Assembly (NCBI GenBank): GCA_946221495.1
Contig: CAMIFA010000072.1
Coordinates: 1 to 23,324 of the forward strand
Direction: 5' to 3'
DNA length: 23,324 nt
Origin: an uncultured cyanobacterium
GTDB lineage: Bacteria; Cyanobacteriota; Cyanobacteriia; Cyanobacteriales; Chroococcidiopsidaceae
Shown: positions 6,824 through 14,541 of the stretch, in pieces
Numbering within the stretch: the stretch's first letter is position 1
Layout: each line of letters starts with the position of its first letter
Translations under genes and position numbers: made by a program
The notes under the pieces: generated by a model
Told to the model about the DNA's origin: nothing
Databases searched by the model: none
Seen by the model: only the letters and a program-made list of their open reading frames with translations

Positions 6824-7852
6824 TTAGCGAATGCTGACAAATCCAGCTTTTGTGATTAATTCTTGCCCTTGAGTAGTTAATAGTAAGTTAGCGTAAGCAA
6901 TGCCAGCTTGCTGATCACTTTCACCGTTTTGTTTAACAATTACAAATAATCGGCGCGTAATTGGATATTGACCACTTTGAAAGGCAGCTGTATTAAGCTG
7001 GTTGCGCTGTTGCGGGCATCGAGAAAGAGAAATAAATGGTTCTTGATAGGGGGGAATTAGCTCGTTGAAATTGCGACCTAATCGTAGAGGTTTAACAGTA
7101 CATTGAGAGACAACTTCAGGAGCAGAAGCGTAATAAATACTGCCTGGAGTATTTGCGACTTTTCTTAAAGCTTCAGTTGTTGTAGAAATAAACTGTACGT
7201 TAGTGCCAAACTTTTGATTTTCTAAGACATTTTCCGCGAAAAATTCAATAGTACCGCCCTCTTCCAAGCGGCGAGAGTAGGGTGTAATGGATAAATTAGA
7301 GCCGCCTACAGATTTCCAATTGGTTAGCTTGCCTGTATAAATATCCTGCAATTGAGCAACGGTTAAACCAGGAATATTAAGATTGGGGTTAACGGCGATC
7401 GCAATGCCATCAATTGCTACAGGTATTTCTTTAAGGGTAAATCCTCTTGCCTCAGCCTGCTGATACTCTTGATCTTTAATTGGGCGAGAAGATTGGGAAA
7501 AAGCTAGCTGGTTATTTAATAGCATCTTGATCCCAGTACCGGAACCAGGAGCACCAATAGTTGGATCAGTATAGCGTAGCCGAAATTTAGTCCAGACAAT
7601 TTGAATCGCTGGATCTACTTGTCCGCGAATCGGAGCCCAAGTTGTACTACCTCCATAGCTAAATAGTCCTGACGGGACGTTCTGCACTTTCGCAAAATCA
7701 CTATTAAATGGTTCATCTTGTGGGGATTGAGTGTTAGAGATGCTACCCAAGTCAAACCCACGTCTGGTGAATAACCACAAGCCGCCCAGAGCGATCGCTG
7801 CTGTTGTTAACAGGGTTAAAACAAGAACAATCGTTTCGTTTTTCTGGGACAT
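6824..7852 (-). CDS. PstS-like substrate-binding protein, membrane anchored (copy 2)
   Basis: This 342-residue paralogue of the next gene in the operon has the same plan: MSQKNET, one membrane helix (about 8-28), a short linker, and a PstS-type two-lobe binding domain beginning NVPSGLFSYGGSTTWAPIR. The ligand-site motifs SGTGIKMLLN and FSQSSRPI are present, as are IPVAIDGIAIAVNPNLNIPG and IYTGKLTNWKSVGG. It lies 32 bp after the kinase gene and 61 bp before copy 1, which points to co-transcription. The two copies differ most in the linker, which is shorter here. The ligand is likely phosphate or another oxyanion by family; this is not proven by sequence. Confidence 0.85.
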   Translation of the reverse strand: MSQKNETIVLVLTLLTTAAIALGGLWLFTRRGFDLGSISNTQSPQDEPFNSDFAKVQNVPSGLFSYGGSTTWAPIRGQVDPAIQIVWTKFRLRYTDPTIGAPGSGTGIKMLLNNQLAFSQSSRPIKDQEYQQAEARGFTLKEIPVAIDGIAIAVNPNLNIPGLTVAQLQDIYTGKLTNWKSVGGSNLSITPYSRRLEEGGTIEFFAENVLENQKFGTNVQFISTTTEALRKVANTPGSIYYASAPEVVSQCTVKPLRLGRNFNELIPPYQEPFISLSRCPQQRNQLNTAAFQSGQYPITRRLFVIVKQNGESDQQAGIAYANLLLTTQGQELITKAGFVSIR

Positions 7853-7884
7853 AGTTATAGAGCGATGACTTGTAGCGCCAGAAC

Positions 7885-9258
7885 TTAAAAAATTAGGGAA
7901 ATTAATTTGTAGATCAGACGAAATAGAGCAGTTAGGGCGATCGCCATTAATCCGGCGGCGACTGCTAGAAATGCTACCACTTGCCGATCACCTGAGCTGT
8001 GCAAAGCTGGAATAAATAAAACAATAGCTAAAGAAATTCCCGCAATGATTAATAAATCCCACTTTTCGATCCAGCGACGGTTTTGAGCAAAAATTAGTGC
8101 AGTTAAAATCAGTGCCGAGACACCCAAAGTAATCTGAAACGATGGCAGCAGACTGTAAAGGGCGATCGCTATCAACCCTCCTTCAAATCCACTAAAAGCG
8201 GCTCCGGCTAATAACTCTAGGGGAGAAAATGCTGCTTTGGATGAGGGATCTGGGGGAGTTGGGGCTGCTGGGAGAGCAGTTGAACGCTTAGGTGGCGTAA
8301 CTGGGATTTTGGTTGTGTTCAGCGCGTCTATTACCTGTTGGGCTGATTGAAAGCGCTGATTCGGGGCGCTGATTAGCATTCGGTCTAATAAATCTGCAAA
8401 TGCGTTGCTTACACTTGCTTGAGAGCGCCAGTTAAGCCGATTACTATAAGCATCAAATAATTGAGTCGCTTCTTTACCAGTTAGCAATGTCACCGCCGTT
8501 ACAGCTAAGGCATATAAATCTGTGGATGGATATACTTCGCCGCCTGCCATTTGTTCCGGCGGTGCAAACCCCATTGAATAAATACCAGTAGACTTATTAC
8601 TAGCAGTGCCAACTGCCTTTGTCACTTGTTTAACCGCACCAAAATCTAATAGGTAAAGTTTGCCATGACGATCGCGCATGATGTTGGAGGGCTTAATATC
8701 GCGGTGGATCGAGCCATGATCATGCACAAACTGTAACACTGATAAAATTGCCTGTAGCACTTCCATAACTTCCGCTTGCGAGAACTTACCCTTCTTTGCC
8801 AGTTCCTCCTCTAAATTTTGACCATCAATAAATTCCTGTACTAGATAAAAAAAACTATCCTGTGCAGCTTGTAAACCGGGGACTGTCAACTCAAAAAAGG
8901 CAAATAAATCTGGAATTTGGTCGTGTTTATTGCCAATTTCCTCTAAAACTTCGGCTTCGCGTTCAAATAACTTTTGAGCAATTTCTAGTTCACTTGCCGT
9001 TAAGTTTCCAGCTGGTTTAAACTGCTTCACCACACACCAGCGCATTTTTGGGGTATAGCGATCGCGTGCCAAAAATGCCGCCCCAAATCCGCCTTGCCCT
9101 AGCAACTTTAGTGGCAGGTAACGTCCTCCTAAAATTAGCGGCATCCCACAGCTAGTACAGTATTTCTGTTGCACACTTTTTAAGGTTGCACTATCATCTA
9201 AATCCGCAAAATTGTTTTGGGGACGGGGACAGCCTGAGCGGGTACAGTAGATTTCCAT
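7885..9258 (-). CDS. 4-Cys zinc-ribbon Ser/Thr protein kinase with C-terminal membrane segments
   Basis: This is a 457-residue Hanks-type kinase of the cyanobacterial '4-Cys' group. Cys5, Cys10, Cys34 and Cys37 form an N-terminal metal- or redox-binding module. The kinase domain (about 45-310) has the glycine loop GQGGFG (54-59), Lys78, the catalytic loop HRDIKPSNIM (Asp187, Asn192), DFG at 205-207, and FAPPEQ in place of APE. A Pro-rich linker leads to four membrane helices (about 347-371, 376-392, 401-419, 427-450). All catalytic residues are present, so it should be active. The ATG at 9258 was chosen because the family starts at MEIYCTR; a TTG 10 codons upstream is possible. Two PstS-like proteins follow in the same direction and may provide the external sensor. 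Confidence 0.9.
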   Translation of the reverse strand: MEIYCTRSGCPRPQNNFADLDDSATLKSVQQKYCTSCGMPLILGGRYLPLKLLGQGGFGAAFLARDRYTPKMRWCVVKQFKPAGNLTASELEIAQKLFEREAEVLEEIGNKHDQIPDLFAFFELTVPGLQAAQDSFFYLVQEFIDGQNLEEELAKKGKFSQAEVMEVLQAILSVLQFVHDHGSIHRDIKPSNIMRDRHGKLYLLDFGAVKQVTKAVGTASNKSTGIYSMGFAPPEQMAGGEVYPSTDLYALAVTAVTLLTGKEATQLFDAYSNRLNWRSQASVSNAFADLLDRMLISAPNQRFQSAQQVIDALNTTKIPVTPPKRSTALPAAPTPPDPSSKAAFSPLELLAGAAFSGFEGGLIAIALYSLLPSFQITLGVSALILTALIFAQNRRWIEKWDLLIIAGISLAIVLFIPALHSSGDRQVVAFLAVAAGLMAIALTALFRLIYKLISLIF

Positions 9259-9290
9259 TTTTGCCCATTGTCCTTTACTGATGACCAAGG

Positions 9291-9311
9291 ACTAATGACT
9301 AATGACTAATG
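9291..9311. repeat. Heptamer tandem repeat ACTAATG x3
   Basis: Three exact copies of ACTAATG fill 9291-9311 and abut the stop codon of rbcR (9312-9314 on the minus strand). This is the short tandemly repeated repetitive (STRR) type of sequence known from many cyanobacteria. Confidence 0.85.
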
Positions 9312-10316
9312 TTAACTTTCAGTAGAGTCAATAGCTATAGGCTGGAAAACATCTTTTTCTATTAGTTGCGAATCTAACACCTCCTTGCTCCATCCCGGTG
9401 TGGTGAATTGGGGTAAAATTTCTCGAATGAAAGCTTCCGCAGCTTTTGAGCGGTAACGGTTGGGGTTAAAAATTACCCACAATGTCCGCTTGACGACAAC
9501 GCCTTCGATGTTGGCACAGTGCAGTACACCCATTTGTAACTCTTTAGCGATCGCCGAGAGTGAAACAAAGGCAGCACCTAACCCTGACTGCACAGCATTT
9601 TTAATTGCTTCTATAGAATTGAGTTCCATCTCAATTTTGAAGCGGCGTGTATCAATATCACAACGACTTAGTACCTGATCGATTACTTTCCGAATCGTCG
9701 ATTGCGAGTCGAGGGCAATGAACTGGAGTTTATACAAATCTTCTTTTTGAATCGTCTCAACTTTGGCAAGTGGGTGAGAGCTCGGTAGAATCAGCGCTAG
9801 TTCGTCCTCGGCGTAAGGCAGAATTTCCAAGGAGTCTTGAAGTTCGGCGGGAATTTCCCCGCCAATAATTGCTAGGTCTACTTGTCCATTTGCTACACTC
9901 CAAGCCGTTCGACGGGTTGAATGGACGTGCAACTGCACTGCCACATCTGGGTAGTGCTGGCGAAATAACCCAATCATCCGGGGCAACAGATATGTGCCTG
10001 TAGTTTGAGACGCGCCAACAATTAAAGTGCCGCCTTGGAGATTTTGTAAATCTTCAATGGCGCGACAGGTTTCTTGACAAAGGGTGAGAATTTTTTCCCC
10101 GTAACTCAGCAAGAGATGTCCTGCTTCTGTTAATTGAGCGCGTCGTCCTCCCCTGTCGAACAAAGGTACATCCAGCTGTCGCTCTAAGTTCTGCACTTGT
10201 AAGCTAACGGCGGGTTGGGAGACGTAAAGACTATCAGCGGCACGCTTGAAGCTCCCTTCGGCAGCGATCGCTTTGAGAATGCGTAACTGATCTAAAGTAA
10301 AAGGAAGGTCAGACAT
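9312..10316 (-). CDS. rbcR: LysR-family regulator RbcR
   Basis: This 334-residue LysR-type regulator matches what I know of cyanobacterial RbcR (the plastid Ycf30), an activator of Rubisco and CO2-fixation genes. The winged helix is at about residues 5-65 (TLDQLRILKAIAAEGSFKRA, then SLYVSQPAVSLQVQNLERQL). The effector domain begins GGTLIVGASQTTGTYLLPRM near 91. The start is set at the ATG at 10316 because the family begins MSDLPFTLDQL; an in-frame start at 10358 would add 14 unconserved residues. It diverges from the NnrU-like gene and the ndhF1-ndhD1 block, an arrangement I recall from Nostoc (rbcR next to an NnrU-like gene and ndhF/ndhD). A 53-bp gap separates it from the kinase gene in the same direction, so read-through is possible. 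Confidence 0.92.
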   Translation of the reverse strand: MSDLPFTLDQLRILKAIAAEGSFKRAADSLYVSQPAVSLQVQNLERQLDVPLFDRGGRRAQLTEAGHLLLSYGEKILTLCQETCRAIEDLQNLQGGTLIVGASQTTGTYLLPRMIGLFRQHYPDVAVQLHVHSTRRTAWSVANGQVDLAIIGGEIPAELQDSLEILPYAEDELALILPSSHPLAKVETIQKEDLYKLQFIALDSQSTIRKVIDQVLSRCDIDTRRFKIEMELNSIEAIKNAVQSGLGAAFVSLSAIAKELQMGVLHCANIEGVVVKRTLWVIFNPNRYRSKAAEAFIREILPQFTTPGWSKEVLDSQLIEKDVFQPIAIDSTES

Positions 10317-10442
10317 ACGGCTAAATCCACAAAGAAGAAAGGAGACTCCAGGCAACAAATAAAAGCTTTAGTAGCGTTACCAGAATAATTTGTTACCTGC
10401 TATTGCAAAGGAAACTTTACTAGAAATTGACCGCGGAAGGCG

Positions 10443-10484
10443 GTGAACGCAGGCTCCGCCTTGCAAAGGCGGAGTACCGTTCAC
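10443..10484. repeat. Two-part palindromic element in the rbcR/nnrU intergenic region
   Basis: An inner perfect 9-bp stem CTCCGCCTT (10454-10462) / AAGGCGGAG (10466-10474) has a GCA loop. An outer stem GTGAACG (10443-10449) / CGTTCAC (10478-10484) encloses it. It is much more GC-rich than its surroundings and not placed as a terminator, so it looks like a dispersed palindromic repeat. Confidence 0.7.
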
Positions 10485-10579
10485 ACTAACACAACATTTT
10501 GCTTACAGTCCCCTTTTGAATACTTTGTGGGATCTGTTGTCCAAGACTTGATTTTCTTTAAATTACTTTATTTATCTAA

Positions 10580-11296
10580 ATGATTTCTCTTACTTGGTTG
10601 ACACCCAGCCATTTGATCATGCTGGGTCTTTTAGTGGGGTTTGCGATCGCCCATAGTGGATTAGCAGCACTGCGTCCTTGGGCAGAAAAGCGTATAGGAG
10701 CAAGATTTTACCGCATTTTATTTGCTTTAGTCAGTCTACCTTTGGCGATCGTGTTGATTATTTACTTTTTCAACCACAGGTATGATGGTCTTCAGCTGTG
10801 GCAAGTTCAAGGCATTCCTGAAGTCCAGACTTTTGTTTGGGTGTTATCGGCAATTTCTTTTTTGTTTCTCTATCCGGCTACGTTCAATCTTCTAGAAATA
10901 GCAGCAATCCAAAAGCCCCAAGTCCACTTATACGAAACTGGGATTATTCGCATTACTCGCCATCCGCAAATGGTAGGACAGGTAATTTGGTGTATCGCTC
11001 ATACCCTATGGCTGGGTACGACTTTTACCCTTGTCACTTCAGTAGGATTAGTGCTGCATCATTTATTTGGGGTTTGGCATGGCGATCGCCGCCTTCAAAC
11101 TCGCTATGGTGAAGCTTTTACAAGTGTCAAAGCCCGGACTTCAATTATTCCTTTTAGAGCGATTATTCAAGGTCATCAAACCTTGAAATTACAAGAATTT
11201 CTTCGCCCTGCTTATTTAGGTGTTGCAGTTTTTATTCTCTTGCTGTGGTGGTCTCATCCGCTTTTAATTACGGCAACGAGTAGCGTTAATTTATAA
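10580..11296 (+). CDS. NnrU-family integral membrane protein (Z-ISO-like)
   Basis: This is a 238-residue membrane protein with about six hydrophobic helices and the NnrU family signature. An early helix carries AHSGLAALRPWAEKRIGARF, and the hallmark GIIRITRHPQMVGQVIW is at about 121-137, followed by HHLFGVWHGDRRLQTRYGEA. NnrU relatives include the plant 15-cis-zeta-carotene isomerase Z-ISO, a haem-dependent enzyme that uses His ligands. This makes carotenoid isomerisation a possible role, but that is inference from homology. It diverges from rbcR and precedes the trx-ndhF1-ndhD1 genes on the same strand. The ATG at 10580 has no clear ribosome binding site. Confidence 0.8.
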   Translation: MISLTWLTPSHLIMLGLLVGFAIAHSGLAALRPWAEKRIGARFYRILFALVSLPLAIVLIIYFFNHRYDGLQLWQVQGIPEVQTFVWVLSAISFLFLYPATFNLLEIAAIQKPQVHLYETGIIRITRHPQMVGQVIWCIAHTLWLGTTFTLVTSVGLVLHHLFGVWHGDRRLQTRYGEAFTSVKARTSIIPFRAIIQGHQTLKLQEFLRPAYLGVAVFILLLWWSHPLLITATSSVNL

Positions 11297-11626
11297 GCAG
11301 AAAAAACATAGCAGAAGATTAGGGTAGAATTCCCCATTTATCCTTATCTTCTAATCCGCTTATGATCTTCTTAATCGCTCTCGCCTTCATGATCCCCTAT
11401 TTACAAAGTTGGATTTAAACTTGATAATCTTAGCTAATAATTTGACCCCACGCTGGAGCATGAGCCAAAATACCTGCCTGCCGCTATGCGAACAGTTAGA
11501 TATCAAATCAGAAAGTAAAAGTAACAAACAAAGATACACATCTTAACATTCTAATTTTGCCTTCTTTAGCGATCGCGCAATAGCTAATTTCAATAACAAA
11601 AGCAAATAAATTTAACTAGAGGAATC
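11297..11626. other. Intergenic region between NnrU-like gene and thioredoxin-like gene
   Basis: This 330-base AT-rich stretch contains an inexact GATTAG/CTAATC inverted repeat around 11320-11355 and a HIP1 site at about 11570. It also holds an 18-codon hydrophobic ORF at 11362-11418 that cannot be confirmed as a gene. No RNA gene was recognised. Confidence 0.4.
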
Positions 11627-12025
11627 ATGGTGTTGTCAGTAAGTGAGCGGACATTTACTCAAGAAGTTTTAAAATCTCCAATTCCTGTACTTGTCAATTT
11701 TTGGGCTCCTTGGTGTGGGCTATGCTTGAATATTCAGCCGATACTTTTACAATTTGAAATTAATTGCAACGAGCAAATTAAATTGGTAGGAGTTAATGCC
11801 GACGAAAATTTCCTACTGTCAAATAGTTACCGCCTCAAAACTCTGCCTACTTTAATCTTGATTGCAGATGGTCAACCCCGAGAGCGATTTGATAGCTTTT
11901 GCGGACGGGATGAGTTGCGGCTAAAGCTAGAAAATATCAGACTCAGCTACTCAGGTAATTACCGTAAGGGAACAACGCCTGCCGCAAATTTAGAGTCTTG
12001 CTCGGCTCAAGTTGCGGTTCCTTAG
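11627..12025 (+). CDS. Atypical thioredoxin-like protein (WCGLC active site)
   Basis: This is a 132-residue thioredoxin-fold protein. The active site reads FWAPWCGLC (Cys30, Cys33) where classical thioredoxins have WCGPC; replacing that proline usually shifts the redox potential. The cis-proline before the last strands is kept (TLPTLILI, Pro74), as is the buried-acid region (VGVNADENF). About 25 extra residues at the C terminus include one more cysteine, and Cys47 adds another. The ribosome binding site is good (GAGG 6 bases before the ATG). There is no signal peptide, so it should be cytoplasmic. It sits upstream of ndhF1 on the same strand with a 256-bp gap, so co-transcription is uncertain. 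The partner is unknown. Confidence 0.85.
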   Translation: MVLSVSERTFTQEVLKSPIPVLVNFWAPWCGLCLNIQPILLQFEINCNEQIKLVGVNADENFLLSNSYRLKTLPTLILIADGQPRERFDSFCGRDELRLKLENIRLSYSGNYRKGTTPAANLESCSAQVAVP

Positions 12026-12281
12026 CAGTTAACTAACTATTTTTGTAGACTTTACCTATTAACAGACGAGGTATTTAATCTCCAAGTATTATCAATAATT
12101 GCTCATAATTAGGGCAATTTTTTCCCTGACTAATAGCTGATAACTGAAGTAAACCAAAAGTCATCTAAAATTTTCCCTACCCATATTCACTCGGGTGGGG
12201 TATTTTATGATAAAAAGCGTATGTCACAATTGTTAACAGTTTAGTCAAGTTGTGCAGAATTTTATAAAGTAGGCGTGAGTG

Positions 12282-14366
12282 ATGGAAGCAATCTATCAGT
12301 ATGCCTGGCTGATTCCCGTGTTACCTCTCTTGGGGGCGATGCTGGTTGGGCTTGGGTTAATCTCGTTGGGTAAGGTGACAAACAGTCTGCGGCAGTTAAA
12401 CGCCGTTTTTATCGTGTCCCTACTAGGGGCGGCAATGTTTCTCTCTTGTGCATTGCTTTGGAGTCAAATTCAAGGACACGCGCCTTACACGCGCACATTA
12501 GAATGGGCGGCGGCAGGTAATTTTCACCTGAACATGGGCTACACCATTGACCACCTGACAGCCCTAATGCTGGTAATCGTGACAACGGTGGCTTTTTTAG
12601 TCATGGTATATACCGATGGCTACATGGCTCACGATTCAGGATATGTCCGCTTTTATGCTTACCTGAGCTTGTTTAGCTCCTCAATGTTGGGGCTGGTGGT
12701 TAGTCCAAACTTAGTACAGATTTATATTTTCTGGGAACTTGTAGGTATGTGTTCGTACCTGCTAGTTGGGTTTTGGTACGATCGCCAGGCGGCGGCTGAT
12801 GCTGCTCAAAAGGCATTTGTCGTTAACCGAGTCGGCGATTTTGGCTTGTTATTGGGTATTTTGGGGCTGTACTGGGCGACAGGCAGCTTTGAATTTAGCG
12901 AGATGGGCGATCGCCTCCAAGACTTAGTGCAAACTGGCGCTTTAAGCAATTTTCTTGCCGTTCTGTTTGCAATCTTAGTTTTTCTCGGTCCTGTAGCAAA
13001 ATCTGCTCAATTTCCCCTGCACGTCTGGCTACCAGACGCAATGGAAGGTCCCACCCCAATTTCTGCTTTAATCCATGCGGCAACAATGGTGGCGGCTGGC
13101 GTATTTCTAATTGCGCGGATGTACCCAGTATTTGAAGGCGTACCTTCAGCAATGAATGTAATTTCCTATACAGGTGCGTTTACAGCGTTTTTGGGGGCAA
13201 CGATCGCAATTACCCAAAATGACATTAAAAAAGGCTTGGCTTACTCCACCATTTCCCAATTAGGTTACATGGTGATGGCAATGGGCATCGGTTCCTACAG
13301 TGCTGGGCTATTCCACCTGATGACTCATGCTTATTTTAAAGCAATGCTGTTTCTTGGTTCCGGCTCGGTAATTCACGGTATGGAAGCAGTTGTTGGTCAC
13401 GATCCCGCACTCGCGCAAGATATGCGAATGATGGGGGGACTGCGGAAGTATATGCCAATCACAGCGATTACTTTCTTAATTGGTTGTCTAGCGATTTCTG
13501 GGATTCCGCCGTTTGCTGGCTTCTGGTCAAAAGATGAAATTTTGGGTAATGCCTTTGCTGCTAACCCAGTTCTTTGGGCTGTAGGCTATTTAACTGCTGG
13601 AATTACAGCTTTCTATATGTTCCGGATGTATTTCAGCACCTTTGAGGGTAAATTTCGGGGCAATGAAATTGAAATCAGGCATCAACTCAAGTCAGCAAAT
13701 AACATGGCGGTAGCGGCAGTTGAACCAGTTCCTGCTTTTGGCCCTGGGGCAATGGATACGCGAGAACTGGCTGCTACTACTGGTCATGACGATTATGGTC
13801 ACGCTCATAGCGAATATCCCCATGAGTCGCCTTGGACAATGGTTCTGCCCTTGATGTTGCTAGCAGTTCCTTCGATGCTGGTTGGTTTAGTGGGAACGCC
13901 TTATGCAAACTACTTTGAAGAATTCATCTTTCCACCCAGCGAAACTTTGACAGAAGTGCTGGAAAAAACTAGTGAGTTCAATCAATCTGAATTTTTAGTG
14001 ATGGCGGGGAGTTCAGTGGGAATTTCCCTAATAGGGATTACCTTGGCTTCTTTAATGTATTTGCAGGGCAAAATTAACCCAGTAGCGATCGCCGCAAAAA
14101 TCAAACCACTGTACAACCTGTCGCTCAACAAATGGTACTTTGACGACATTTATGATGCAGTTTTCGTCAAAGGATTACGCCGAGTAGCGCGACAAGTAAT
14201 GGAAGTTGACTTCCGCGTTGTCGATGGTGCAGTTAATTTAACTGGCTTTTTTACTCTAGTAAGTGGTGAAGGGCTGAAATACCTAGAAAACGGTCGCGCC
14301 CAATTCTATGCCTTGATCGTGTTTGGCGCAGTTTTAGGCTTGGTAATTATCTTCGGTGTGACTTAA
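12282..14366 (+). CDS. ndhF1: NAD(P)H-quinone oxidoreductase subunit 5 (NdhF1)
   Basis: This is a proton-pumping membrane subunit of the cyanobacterial NDH-1 complex, which takes electrons from ferredoxin to plastoquinone in respiration and cyclic electron flow. The 694 residues carry the antiporter-like core: WELVGMCSYLLVGFW, KSAQFPLHVWLPDAMEGPT with the channel lysine, ALIHAATMVAAGV, KKGLAYSTISQLGYM, and the proline-rich GIPPFAGFWSKDEIL. A His-rich loop lies near 500-515, and a C-terminal lateral-helix region begins about 600. I chose the ATG at 12282 because family members start MEA.YQYAWLIPVLPL; a GTG directly before it (12279) would add one residue. The type-1 form (paired with ndhD1) is inferred from the neighbouring ndhD and the lack of CO2-uptake genes. 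Confidence 0.95.
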   Translation: MEAIYQYAWLIPVLPLLGAMLVGLGLISLGKVTNSLRQLNAVFIVSLLGAAMFLSCALLWSQIQGHAPYTRTLEWAAAGNFHLNMGYTIDHLTALMLVIVTTVAFLVMVYTDGYMAHDSGYVRFYAYLSLFSSSMLGLVVSPNLVQIYIFWELVGMCSYLLVGFWYDRQAAADAAQKAFVVNRVGDFGLLLGILGLYWATGSFEFSEMGDRLQDLVQTGALSNFLAVLFAILVFLGPVAKSAQFPLHVWLPDAMEGPTPISALIHAATMVAAGVFLIARMYPVFEGVPSAMNVISYTGAFTAFLGATIAITQNDIKKGLAYSTISQLGYMVMAMGIGSYSAGLFHLMTHAYFKAMLFLGSGSVIHGMEAVVGHDPALAQDMRMMGGLRKYMPITAITFLIGCLAISGIPPFAGFWSKDEILGNAFAANPVLWAVGYLTAGITAFYMFRMYFSTFEGKFRGNEIEIRHQLKSANNMAVAAVEPVPAFGPGAMDTRELAATTGHDDYGHAHSEYPHESPWTMVLPLMLLAVPSMLVGLVGTPYANYFEEFIFPPSETLTEVLEKTSEFNQSEFLVMAGSSVGISLIGITLASLMYLQGKINPVAIAAKIKPLYNLSLNKWYFDDIYDAVFVKGLRRVARQVMEVDFRVVDGAVNLTGFFTLVSGEGLKYLENGRAQFYALIVFGAVLGLVIIFGVT

Positions 14367-14372
14367 AACAGG

Positions 14373-14393
14373 GGCTAGAGGCTAGAGGCTAGA
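14373..14393 (+). repeat. Heptamer tandem repeat GGCTAGA x3
   Basis: Three exact copies of GGCTAGA lie just after the ndhF1 stop codon. A further TAGAGG occurs at 14442-14447. This is an STRR-type sequence. Confidence 0.85.
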
Positions 14394-14396
14394 GGA

Positions 14397-14437
14397 GCCA
14401 GTGCGTTGCGGGGGTTCCCCCCGTTGTAGTAACTGGC
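14397..14437. repeat. Dispersed GC-rich hairpin element, copy 1
   Basis: Outer arms GCCAGT (14397-14402) and ACTGGC (14432-14437) enclose a core stem CGGGGG (14409-14414) / CCCCCG (14418-14423). The 19-base core at 14408-14426 occurs again, inverted and exact, at 20457-20475. Confidence 0.8.
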
Positions 14438-14447
14438 GTGCTAGAGG

Positions 14448-14489
14448 CACTCTTAGCAGAGGTAAAGAATTATCTTCCTGCTAAGAGTG
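14448..14489 (+). terminator. 12-bp perfect hairpin between ndhF1 and ndhD1
   Basis: CACTCTTAGCAG (14448-14459) pairs perfectly with CTGCTAAGAGTG (14478-14489) around an 18-base loop. No T-run follows, so it is not a classical terminator. Transcript stabilisation or processing between the two ndh genes is possible. Confidence 0.5.
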
Positions 14490-14541
14490 TTAACCTACTT
14501 CCCCTGCTCAACTAATTCCTAATCCCTAGTACCTATTTACT

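Noticed and set aside
12174..12207. Inverted repeat TACCC/GGGTA before ndhF1 as a terminator of the thioredoxin gene
   Set aside because: The stem is short with an uneven internal loop and no continuous T-run; not strong enough to call.
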